DNA of 64,000 nt from Pseudomonadota bacterium (GTDB lineage Bacteria; Pseudomonadota; Alphaproteobacteria; Rhizobiales; Hyphomicrobiaceae), in the NCBI GenBank assembly GCA_023405815.1, contig JAEXXM010000079.1:1-64000 (forward strand), in the 5' to 3' direction. The stretch's first letter is position 1; each line of letters starts with the position of its first letter. The notes under the pieces are model-generated. The model searched no databases. It was not told the origin of the DNA and was given only the letters and a program-made list of their open reading frames with translations. The position numbers and the translations under genes were made by a program. Below are positions 34,736 through 43,368 of the stretch, piece by piece.

Positions 34736-34753
34736 CCCGTCACTGCGCGGGTT
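34728..34753 (+). promoter_or_regulatory. EcfG-like promoter with one mismatch (GGAAC-N17-GGTT)
   Basis: Lies at the very start of the divergent gene and points at the giant kinase, whose ATG is about 40 bases beyond the -10 box. Consensus would be CGTT. Confidence 0.35.
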
Positions 34754-34793
34754 GTGATTTGCGGATACGTGGGTTTCCGCGGGAGGGTGAGTA

Positions 34794-37700
34794 ATGAGCG
34801 TCGCGGCCTTTGAGCGCGAGCCGCTGTCGGAGCTGTTGGGGGCCCTTCAGGCACTCCAACGCGGCGAGGACGCAACCCCCCTTTCCGAGGATCTGCCAGG
34901 CATTCATGGCGAGGTTGCGCGCGCCTTCAACAAGGTTCTCGTACAGAGGCGCCAGACCCCTGGCCGCTCACCGCGAGTCCGTGCAAACGGCCGCACACAT
35001 TGGGATGATCACGCCGCCGAGCTGCTGAACGGCCTTCTAGCCCTCAAGTCGGGCGATGCGACTGTAAAGCTTCCCGTTACTTGGAACGGCCTTCCAGGCA
35101 AGATTGCCGAGGCGTTCAATGCCGTCGTTGCGCTCAACAATCGTACAACAGCCGAGCTGGCCCGGCTCTCACGCGTCGTCGGCAAGGAGGGCAAGCTCAA
35201 GCAGCGCGCCAATCTAGGCGATGTGCTCGGCTTCTGGCACGACAACGTCGAGGCTCTGAACTCGCTTATGGAGGACCTGGTCCACCCATCGAGCGAGGTG
35301 GCCCGCGTCATTGGCGCCGTTGCACAAGGCGACCTCAGCAAAGGGATGGCGCTGGAAGTCGAGGGGCGCCCCCTGGAAGGTGAGTTCCTGCGCACCGCCA
35401 AGACGATCAACACGATGGTCGAGCAGCTTGGAACCTTCGCCGCCGAGGTGACGCGCGTGGTGCGCGAGGTGGGCTCCGAAGGCAAGCTCGGGGGACAAGC
35501 CCAGGTTCAAGGCGTCGCCGGCATCTGGAAAGACCTCACTGACAGCGTCAACTCCATGGCCATGAACCTGACCGGCCAGGTGCGCAACATCGCCGACGTC
35601 ACCACCGCCGTGGCCATGGGCGACCTCTCGAAGAAGATCACCGTCGACGTCAAGGGCGAGCTGCTCGAGCTGAAGAACACCATCAACACCATGGTGGACC
35701 AGCTCCGCTCCTTCGCCGCCGAGGTGACGCGCGTCGCGCGCGAGGTCGGCACCGAGGGCGCCCTAGGTGGTCAGGCCGACGTGCAGGGCGTCGCCGGTAC
35801 GTGGAAGGACTTGACCGAGAGCGTCAACTCCATGGCCGGCAACCTCACCGCCCAGGTGCGCAACATCGCCGAGGTGACCACCGCCGTCGCCCGCGGCGAC
35901 CTGTCGAAGAAGATCACCGTCGACGTCAAGGGCGAGATCCTCGAGCTGAAGAATACCATCAACACCATGGTGGACCAGCTCGGCGCCTTCGCCTCGGAGG
36001 TGACGCGCGTCGCTCGCGAGGTTGGCTCCGAAGGCAAGCTTGGCGGTCAGGCCGACGTGCCGGGCGTCGCCGGCACCTGGAAGGACTTGACCGACTCGGT
36101 GAACTCCATGGCTGGCAACCTCACCGCCCAGGTACGCAACATCGCGGACGTCACCACCGCCGTCGCCACCGGTGACCTCTCGCGCAAGATCACCGTCGAT
36201 GTGAAGGGCGAGATCCTCGAGCTCAAGAACACCATCAACACCATGGTGGACCAGCTCCGCTCCTTCGCCGCCGAGGTGACGCGCGTTGCCGGCGTAGTCG
36301 GCACCGAAGGTAAGCTCGGCGGCCAGGCCGACGTGCAGGGCGTCGCCGGTACGTGGAAGGACTTGACCGACTCGGTGAATTCCATGGCCGGCAACCTCAC
36401 CGCCCAGGTGCGCAACATCGCCGAGGTGACCACCGCCGTCGCCCGCGGCGACCTGTCGAAGAAGATCACCGTCGATGTCAAGGGCGAGATCCTCGAGCTG
36501 AAGAATACCATCAACACCATGGTGGACCAGCTCGGCGCCTTCGCCTCGGAGGTGACGCGCGTCGCGCGCGAGGTTGGCTCCGAAGGCAAGCTCGGCGGCC
36601 AGGCCGACGTGCCCGGCGTCGGGGGAACCTGGAAGCTGTTGACGGACTCCGTCAACTCCATGGCTGGCAACCTCACCGCCCAGGTGCGCAACATCGCCGA
36701 CGTCACCACCGCCGTCGCCATGGGCGACCTCTCGAAGAAGATCACCGTCGATGTGAAGGGCGAGATCCTCGAGCTGAAGAACACCATCAACACCATGGTG
36801 GACCAGCTCCGCTCCTTCGCTGCCGAGGTGACGCGCGTTGCCCGCGAGGTCGGCACCGAGGGCGCGCTCGGTGGTCAGGCCGACGTGCAGGGTGTTGCGG
36901 GTACGTGGAAGGACTTGACCGAGAGCGTCAACTCCATGGCCGGCAACCTCACCGCCCAGATGCGCAACATCGCCGACGTTACGAAGGCGGTCGCCGCCGG
37001 CGACCTCTCCAAAAAAATCGCGGTCGACGTCAAAGGCGAGATCCTCGAGCTCAAGAACACCATCAACACCATGGTGGATCAGCTCCGCTCCTTCGCGGCC
37101 GAGGTGACGCGCGTTGCGCGCGAGGTTGGCACCGACGGCAAGCTCGGCGGTCAGGCCGACGTGCCCGGCGTCGCTGGCACCTGGAAGGACTTGACCGACT
37201 CGGTGAACTCCATGGCCGGCAACCTCACCGCCCAAGTGCGCGGCATCGCCAAGGTCGTGACCGCCGTCGCCAACGGCGACCTCGAGCAGAAGCTGACCGT
37301 GGAGGCCAAAGGCGAGATCGCGGCTCTCGCGGACACCATGAACTCGATGATCGACACCCTCGCGACCTTCGCCGATCAGGTCACGAGCGTGGCGCGCGAA
37401 GTGGGCGTCGAAGGAAAGCTCGGCGGCCAGGCCAAGGTGCCCGGTGCCTCCGGTACCTGGAAGGGTCTCACCGAGAACGTCAACCAGCTCGCCGCCAATC
37501 TGACGACCCAGGTGCGCGCCATCGCCGACGTCGCCACCGCCGTGACGCAGGGCAACCTCACGCGCTCGATCGCGGTCGATGCCCTGGGCGAGGTCGCCGC
37601 GCTGAAGGACACCATCAACGAGATGATCCGCAACCTGCGCGACACTACGCTCAAGAACAAGGAACAGGACTGGCTCAAGACCAACCTCGCGAAGTTCAGC

Positions 37701-40409
37701 CGCCTCCTGCAGGGGCAAAAGGATCTCGTCACTGTCGGCCAGACCATCCTCTCCGAGCTCGCCCCCGTCGTCGGCGCCCATCGCGCCGAGTTCTACGTCC
37801 TCGATTCGAGCGCCTCGCAGCCGCGCCTAAAGCTGCTCGCCAGCTACGCCTCGGGCGGGGAAAGCTCGCACGGCAAGATCGTCGCCCTCGGCGAGGGCCT
37901 CATCGGCCAGTGCGCGCTCGACCGGCGCAAGCTGCTGCTTAAAGACGTCGCGCCGACAGCGATGCGCATCGTCACCGGGCTCAGCGAGATGTCGCCCGCC
38001 AACATTCTCGTGCTCCCCATCATCTTCGAGGGCACCGCCCGCGGCGTCATCGAGTTGGCGACGCTCGACCACCTGAGCCCCACACACCAGGCCTTCCTCG
38101 ACCAGCTCACCGAAAGCATCGGCATCGTCATAAACACCATCGACGCCAATATGCGTACCGAGGCCCTGCTTGAGCAGTCGCAGTCACTGGCCAACGAGTT
38201 GCAGTACCGCCAGCAGGAGCTGCAGACGACCAACAAGGAGCTGCAAGAGAAAGCCCAGCTTCTCGTCGAGCAGAACCAGCAGGTCGAATCGAAGAACATC
38301 GAGGTTGAGCAGGCGCGCCAGGCCCTCGAAGACAAAGCCAAGCAGCTCGCCCGCACCTCGCGCTACAAGTCCGAATTCCTCGCCAACATGAGCCACGAAC
38401 TGCGCACGCCACTCAACAGCCTGCTCATCCTTTCCGACCAGCTCTGCCAGAACAAGGACGGCAACTTGACGGCCAAGCAGGTCGAATTTGCCAAGACGAT
38501 CCACTCCTCCGGCAATGATCTTCTCTCTCTCATCAACGACATTCTCGATCTGTCTAAGATCGAATCCGGCACCGTCGTCGTCGATGTCAGCGAGCTGCGG
38601 CTCGACGACCTCATCCACTACTGCAAGCGCGGATTCCTCCATGTCGCTGAATCCAAGGGTCTCGACTTCCTCCTGCGTCTCGACCCGCGTCTGCCGAAGT
38701 CGATCGTCACCGATTCAAAGCGCCTGCAGCAGATTCTGAAGAACCTTTTGTCCAACGCCTTCAAGTTCACCAGCCGCGGACAGGTGTCCCTCAACGTCGA
38801 GCTGACGCGCAACCGCGATGGCGCCGAGATGGTGGCGTTCGAGGTCGCCGACACCGGCATAGGCATCCTCCCTGACAAGCAGCAGATCATCTTCGAAGCC
38901 TTCCAGCAGGCGGATGGCTCGACCAGCCGCAAGTATGGTGGCACCGGCCTCGGCCTAGCCATCAGCCGCGAGCTGTCGCGCCTCCTTGGCGGTGAGATCC
39001 GGCTCGACAGTACGCTCCGCAAGGGGAGCACGTTCACACTGCTCCTTCCCCTTACGTACAACCCCGCGCTCAGCCCCCGACGCGCGACCATCAACGAGCA
39101 GGCCGGAGAGCGTGACCAGCCTCCGACGAACCTCTCCACCACAGACGCCCGGACATCCGTCGACGAGTCCCCGGGCTGGGAGGACGACGGCAGGCCCGAG
39201 CTGTTCGTCAACGAGGCCGGGGACGACCGCGATGCCATCGCGCCCGGCGACAGCGTCGTCCTCATCGTCGAGAACGACATCCACTTCGCCAAGGTCTTGC
39301 TGGAAAGCGTCCGGGAGCAAGGCTGCAAGGGCCTCGTCACCTCGCAGGGCGCAGCCGCCCTCGCCCTCGCACGCGACTTCACCGCCGATCTCATCACCCT
39401 GGATATCAACCTTCCGGACATGGATGGCTGGCGCGTCATCGCCCGCCTCAAGGCCGACGTGTCCACCCGTCACATTCCGGTATGCGTGATCTCCACGGAG
39501 GAATCGCGCACCCGCGCCTTCGCCGAGGGCGCGCTGAGCTTCATCTCCAAACCCGTCCAATCCCGCGATGTACTGGATGCCGGCCTAAGGGCGCTGCTCA
39601 AGACCATCCAGCGCCGCGCCAAGCGGGTGCTGATCGGTACTCCTGAGGAAGCGCTTGCCCGCGACATCGCGGCAGCGATCCACTCGGAGGACGTGCACAT
39701 CGAGATCACCGGCGAGCCTGACCGGTTTGCTGAGCTCATCACCGCAGGCGACGTCGATTGCGCCATCATCGCCGGCGGCTTTACCGCTGACCTCTCTGAT
39801 GCCAGCGCCGAGATCGAGCGTCAGCGCCCCCATAGCCGACTGCCTGTGCTGCTCTACACAACCGATGGAGAGCTCAACGGGACGCCGGTGCCGAATTTCC
39901 ACGCGCTGACCATTCGCCGCGTCGCCTCGCGGGATCGCCTGATAGACTTGACGGCCCTCTTCTTACACCAGCGCGTGACCCGTCTGCCGAGCGCGCAGCA
40001 CGACATAGTCGACCGCCTCCACCGCTCCGATGATGTCCTGTCCGGCAAGAAGGCGCTGGTCGTAGATGACGACGTGCGCAACGTCTACGCCTTGGCGACC
40101 GTGCTCGAGGACTACGGCATTAAGGTCGTCTCCGCCAATTCCGGCCGCGAGGCGCTGAAGATATTGGGCGATAGCGAGATCGACATCGTGCTCATGGATA
40201 TCATGATGCCGGAGATGGACGGGATTAGCGTCATACGCGAGGCCCGCCAGCTGCCCTCTTGCCGGGGCCTGCCGATCATCGCCGTCACCGCCAAAGCCAT
40301 GAAGGGCGACCGCGAGCGCTGCATCGAAGCGGGCGCCTGGGACTATTTGTCGAAGCCTGTCGATGCGCAGCAGCTCCTGTCTGTGCTGCGCGCCTGGCTG
40401 TATCGTTGA
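34794..40409 (+). CDS. Giant poly-HAMP hybrid histidine kinase
   Basis: 1871 residues. Divergent HAMP-like segments (residues 1-203) precede eight near-identical 92-residue repeats (204-939), each with EVTRVAREVG, GVAGTWKDLT, VNSMAGNLTAQVRNIA and GDLSKKITVDVKGE. This is the poly-HAMP pattern of fungal group III (Nik1/Os-1) kinases. Next come a GAF domain (about 960-1110), a coiled coil, a HisKA/HATPase kinase (His1201 in FLANMSHELRTPLN), a receiver (Asp1537 in LITLDINLPDMDG), a degenerate receiver-like part (about 1605-1710) and a final receiver (Asp1802 in VLMDIMMPEMDG). No membrane segment is visible, so it is probably cytoplasmic. The last receiver has a normal Lys in LSKPVD. Upstream of a receiver-HWE kinase. 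Confidence 0.92.
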   Translation: MSVAAFEREPLSELLGALQALQRGEDATPLSEDLPGIHGEVARAFNKVLVQRRQTPGRSPRVRANGRTHWDDHAAELLNGLLALKSGDATVKLPVTWNGLPGKIAEAFNAVVALNNRTTAELARLSRVVGKEGKLKQRANLGDVLGFWHDNVEALNSLMEDLVHPSSEVARVIGAVAQGDLSKGMALEVEGRPLEGEFLRTAKTINTMVEQLGTFAAEVTRVVREVGSEGKLGGQAQVQGVAGIWKDLTDSVNSMAMNLTGQVRNIADVTTAVAMGDLSKKITVDVKGELLELKNTINTMVDQLRSFAAEVTRVAREVGTEGALGGQADVQGVAGTWKDLTESVNSMAGNLTAQVRNIAEVTTAVARGDLSKKITVDVKGEILELKNTINTMVDQLGAFASEVTRVAREVGSEGKLGGQADVPGVAGTWKDLTDSVNSMAGNLTAQVRNIADVTTAVATGDLSRKITVDVKGEILELKNTINTMVDQLRSFAAEVTRVAGVVGTEGKLGGQADVQGVAGTWKDLTDSVNSMAGNLTAQVRNIAEVTTAVARGDLSKKITVDVKGEILELKNTINTMVDQLGAFASEVTRVAREVGSEGKLGGQADVPGVGGTWKLLTDSVNSMAGNLTAQVRNIADVTTAVAMGDLSKKITVDVKGEILELKNTINTMVDQLRSFAAEVTRVAREVGTEGALGGQADVQGVAGTWKDLTESVNSMAGNLTAQMRNIADVTKAVAAGDLSKKIAVDVKGEILELKNTINTMVDQLRSFAAEVTRVAREVGTDGKLGGQADVPGVAGTWKDLTDSVNSMAGNLTAQVRGIAKVVTAVANGDLEQKLTVEAKGEIAALADTMNSMIDTLATFADQVTSVAREVGVEGKLGGQAKVPGASGTWKGLTENVNQLAANLTTQVRAIADVATAVTQGNLTRSIAVDALGEVAALKDTINEMIRNLRDTTLKNKEQDWLKTNLAKFSRLLQGQKDLVTVGQTILSELAPVVGAHRAEFYVLDSSASQPRLKLLASYASGGESSHGKIVALGEGLIGQCALDRRKLLLKDVAPTAMRIVTGLSEMSPANILVLPIIFEGTARGVIELATLDHLSPTHQAFLDQLTESIGIVINTIDANMRTEALLEQSQSLANELQYRQQELQTTNKELQEKAQLLVEQNQQVESKNIEVEQARQALEDKAKQLARTSRYKSEFLANMSHELRTPLNSLLILSDQLCQNKDGNLTAKQVEFAKTIHSSGNDLLSLINDILDLSKIESGTVVVDVSELRLDDLIHYCKRGFLHVAESKGLDFLLRLDPRLPKSIVTDSKRLQQILKNLLSNAFKFTSRGQVSLNVELTRNRDGAEMVAFEVADTGIGILPDKQQIIFEAFQQADGSTSRKYGGTGLGLAISRELSRLLGGEIRLDSTLRKGSTFTLLLPLTYNPALSPRRATINEQAGERDQPPTNLSTTDARTSVDESPGWEDDGRPELFVNEAGDDRDAIAPGDSVVLIVENDIHFAKVLLESVREQGCKGLVTSQGAAALALARDFTADLITLDINLPDMDGWRVIARLKADVSTRHIPVCVISTEESRTRAFAEGALSFISKPVQSRDVLDAGLRALLKTIQRRAKRVLIGTPEEALARDIAAAIHSEDVHIEITGEPDRFAELITAGDVDCAIIAGGFTADLSDASAEIERQRPHSRLPVLLYTTDGELNGTPVPNFHALTIRRVASRDRLIDLTALFLHQRVTRLPSAQHDIVDRLHRSDDVLSGKKALVVDDDVRNVYALATVLEDYGIKVVSANSGREALKILGDSEIDIVLMDIMMPEMDGISVIREARQLPSCRGLPIIAVTAKAMKGDRERCIEAGAWDYLSKPVDAQQLLSVLRAWLYR
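35403..37610 (+). repeat. Eight tandem 276-bp repeats inside the kinase gene
   Basis: Each unit encodes one 92-residue double-HAMP module starting TINTMV or a variant. Units 2-7 are nearly identical in DNA, so recombination between them could change copy number. Units 2 and 6, and units 3 and 5, look closest to one another in protein, which suggests block duplication of a two-unit segment. Confidence 0.9.
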
Positions 40410-40430
40410 GTTCAAACCGGGCCGTCATTC

Positions 40431-41597
40431 ATGCGCACCAATCGGCGAACGGATATCCTCGTTGTCGACGATCTGCCCGAAAAGCATCTCGTCTACCGAG
40501 CGAGCCTCGAACAGCTCGATCAGAATATCGTCTCGGCGATGTCGGGCGAAGAAGCGCTTCTGAAGCTCCTCGACCGCGACTTTGCCGTCGTCCTGCTCGA
40601 CGTGAATATGCCGGGCATGTCCGGTCACGAGACGGCCAAGCTGATCCGCCAACGTCGGCGCTCGCGTTACACGCCCATCATCTTCGTCACTGCGTACTCC
40701 GATGAAGCCCAGACGGCTGAGGGCTATAGCCTCGGCGCCGTCGACTACATTCTCTCTCCCATCGTCCCCGAAATTTTGCGCGCAAAAGTCAAGGTGTTCG
40801 TCGAGCTCGAGCAGATGCGCGCCGAGCTCGCAGAGAGCTACGCCACTCTCGAGCAGCGCGTGGCCGAACGGACATCCGAGCTCGCCGATGCAGCCCGCAG
40901 GCTGGCGGCGGAAGTGACAGAGCGCAAGCGCGCTGAGGAGCGTCTCACCATCCTTGTGCGCGAATTGAGTCACCGAGTGAAGAATATTCTTGCGGTGCTC
41001 CAGTCTATTGCCGCACGGACGGTCCTTCCGACCCGAACAGCCGATGAATCGCGCGAGATCTTGTCGGGGCGCCTGCATGCGCTTGGTCGGGCGCACGAGC
41101 TTCTGATTGATGCGAGTTGGTCCGGCGCGCCGCTCCAGCAGGTCGTCGAATCGGAGCTCGCCGGCTTTAGCGACAGGGCGCAAGTATTCGGGCCAGACAT
41201 CGAGCTCAGCGCGTCTGCCGTTCAGACATTTGCCTTAATCGTGCATGAGCTCTTCACCAACGCTGCCAAATACGGAGCGCTGTCAAATGACAAGGGCGAA
41301 GTCCTGGTAAACTGGTGCGTGTCCGAGGAAGCCGACCGCAAGTTCCTAGATTTCAACTGGCAGGAGCGCGGGGGACCCGTGGTAACCGCGCTGGGACGGA
41401 ACGGCTTCGGGTTCACGCTCATTTCCGCGATGGGGCGGAGCATCTCGACAGCGCCGAACATCAAGCTCGACCCAAATGGCCTAGAGTGCAGGATCCGAGT
41501 TCCCTTGGAGACGTTGGTTCCCCTTAGGAATGCGGTAAGAGGGGCAGGAGCGCTAGATTCGATCGAAAGAAATGACGAACGCGTCTACACTTCGTAG
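40431..41597 (+). CDS. Response regulator fused to an HWE histidine kinase
   Basis: 388 residues. An N-terminal receiver (TDILVVDDLPEKHLVYRASL; Asp57 in VVLLDVNMPG) is followed by a long coiled coil (AELAESYATLEQRVAERTSE) and an HWE kinase with His181 in VRELSHRVKNILAVLQ, HELFTNAAKYGALS and FNWQERGGP. The gene starts 21 bases after the giant kinase and probably shares its transcript, so the receiver may take phosphate from that kinase and pass the signal on. HWE kinases can act on PhyR-type regulators. No PhyR is in the window. Confidence 0.88.
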   Translation: MRTNRRTDILVVDDLPEKHLVYRASLEQLDQNIVSAMSGEEALLKLLDRDFAVVLLDVNMPGMSGHETAKLIRQRRRSRYTPIIFVTAYSDEAQTAEGYSLGAVDYILSPIVPEILRAKVKVFVELEQMRAELAESYATLEQRVAERTSELADAARRLAAEVTERKRAEERLTILVRELSHRVKNILAVLQSIAARTVLPTRTADESREILSGRLHALGRAHELLIDASWSGAPLQQVVESELAGFSDRAQVFGPDIELSASAVQTFALIVHELFTNAAKYGALSNDKGEVLVNWCVSEEADRKFLDFNWQERGGPVVTALGRNGFGFTLISAMGRSISTAPNIKLDPNGLECRIRVPLETLVPLRNAVRGAGALDSIERNDERVYTS

Positions 41598-41854
41598 TCG
41601 ATCGGCTATAAGTTTCGTTCACGAAGGGGATAGACTGCAATGATGCCGAGGCCGCGCTGCATCCAACCTGAAGGTCGTGCGCAAGAAGACGCAGCAAGAC
41701 GTCGTGCTCCACATTCCCTGGCAACTTCATTTTCCCTTCTTGCCGGCGACATCAAGCCCGATCCTGACTAATCTTCTGATGGGTTCCGCTCTGCTCGGGA
41801 TCCTTTTGAGCGCGGCGCCAATCGTCGATCCCCGCGGTATTATGGCGCAAACGC

Positions 41855-42228
41855 CACAAGAAATCTTGTGCACTTCATTGCCGTGCACTTCCAAGACTAC
41901 CCGCTGCCCACAGGATACGACCAGGCACGCCAGGTAATGTCACCTCTACACACGGGATTTGGCCCGGCGCTCAACTCCCCTCCAAACGAGAACTTGGGAA
42001 AGCTCTGTCGACCTAAATGCTGGAACATCTTAGGGCTGGCAGAAAACGACTCTTCGTGTTCGCGCTTGTTCGATACGTGGATGTTTTCACGCACCCACAC
42101 TACACGAAGCTCTGTGCTTCGTTCGATTGGAAGCAGTTGAGCGGCCCTGGTGAGATAGACGAAAAGACCGGAAAGAGGGCCTTCAATTCAACTGGGATTA
42201 CGACGAACAACACAACGATTTTGATTAG
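41855..42228 (+). pseudogene. Degraded copy of the neighbouring membrane-protein family
   Basis: Fragments in different frames: MHFIAVHFQDYPLPTGYDQA, LEHLRAGRKRLFVFALVRYV, DVFTHPHYTKLCASFDW, GEIDEKTGK, and finally FNWDYDEQHNDFD with a stop at 42226-42228. The middle aligns with LEHVRRGDAYVFLYGWIKYD of the gene at 42399-43024, so the two are tandem paralogs. At least three indels and no clear N-terminus. Confidence 0.5.
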
Positions 42229-42398
42229 GGCGGCCAGCGCCACTTGCGCCCACACGGCGCGCGACCCTACACGGCACTCTCTCGCTTACGTCTCATGCTC
42301 GCGCGGCTGCCAAGAATGAACCCGCAAAACAAGCCCAGTGCCACGCCGTCCATGAATCCCGTTAGACTGGTGCGCAAGAGTTCGTGCAGCGAGAACAG

Positions 42399-43024
42399 AT
42401 GGACCTCTTGCTCTATTGGTTGCCGATTTCGGGTGGGCTTCTCCTCGGAAGCTTCAGCCACGCCTTGTCCATCGGCAACCAGAAGGCTGCGGCGTGGTTT
42501 GCTGGACTTGGTGCCGCCTGCTTCGTAATTCTCTTCGTGCTGCAGGTCGGGCAAGCGATCTTTCGTGAAGGGCCACAAGCTGTCGAGACGCACAGCGTCG
42601 ATGCGCCGGTTGTCACTATCGACCGCTTCGTGTTTGAGACGATACCTAAATCCGGAGATTTCCCAGGTGCGGTAGAACGCCGCCCGGTCATCAAGAACAG
42701 TGGGCGCACGCCATGACGGGAAGACGCCAGTTGCTCCCGGCCGACTTTGACTATGCCGACCTTGAAGGGCGCCCAACCGCCCACACGGCCATTCTGGCTT
42801 CCGGGCAAGAACTCGAGATTTTGCCCTTCAAGGTCCGCGCCGACTACCTTGAGCACGTTCGGCGCGGGGACGCTTACGTGTTTCTCTATGGTTGGATCAA
42901 ATACGACGACAGACTTGCCGGCACCAAGAGGCATAGAACCGAGTTCTGTTGGCGCGCCGAGGTGAGTCGAGACGCCGGCCAAGGCGTTCTGATCCTCAGC
43001 CAATACGGCCCTCTAACTGCATAG
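42399..43024 (+). pseudogene. Two-helix membrane protein of unknown function, split by a frameshift
   Basis: From ATG 42399: DLLLYWLPISGGLLLGSFSH, a second helix FAGLGAACFVILFVLQVG, then the soluble part TIDRFVFETIP to VIKNSGRTP, where TGA intervenes. The family continues in the next frame as ADFDYADLEGRPTAHTAILA and YVFLYGWIKYDDRL, stopping at 43024. The second frame has its own ATG overlapping the stop (ATGA), so two coupled genes are formally possible. Related proteins of this type are single-chain, which favours a one-base deletion near 42712. Confidence 0.6.
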
Positions 43025-43368
43025 ACAAGGGCTGCCGCTACGCCCCTGACCGCCCCGCTCCGAAGAGAGCCGGAACCAAAACCGACTATCTGACAACGAT
43101 CGAGTGAGCCAGTGGCGTTTGCGCCATAATACCGGATCCCCGCCAGCTCTGATTCGTGCCAGCGCGCACCCCACCTGGGTGCCGATACCCGAAACTTTGG
43201 TGCGAAACTAAGTGTTCTCGAGGCAGCCGGGGTGTGCGCTCCGCGGCAAGCGCGGAATGGAGTACACGGCGCCGGTTCGGCGGCAAGTTAAGCTTGTTGG
43301 GTGACGACAGGTTTGGCAATCTGGTGAGAATATTGACCGACCTTCCACTGAGATTCTTTGAGGAAATA
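43025..43368. other. Intergenic region before the protease gene
   Basis: No gene or clear regulatory site recognised; GAGGAAATA just before 43369 is the protease ribosome site. Confidence 0.4.

Noticed and set aside
35403..37610. Regular repeats that could suggest a CRISPR or satellite array
   Set aside because: Units are 276 bp, in frame and encode HAMP modules; no spacers exist.
35763..37781. 672-codon open frame on the minus strand opposite the giant kinase
   Set aside because: It arises from the repeated codons of the 92-residue units; the His/Gly/Asp-rich product has no domain, and the plus-strand protein is unmistakable.
36353..37942. 529-codon plus-strand frame in another phase inside the kinase gene
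   Set aside because: Low-complexity His/Arg/Gly product created by the tandem repeat in a shifted frame.
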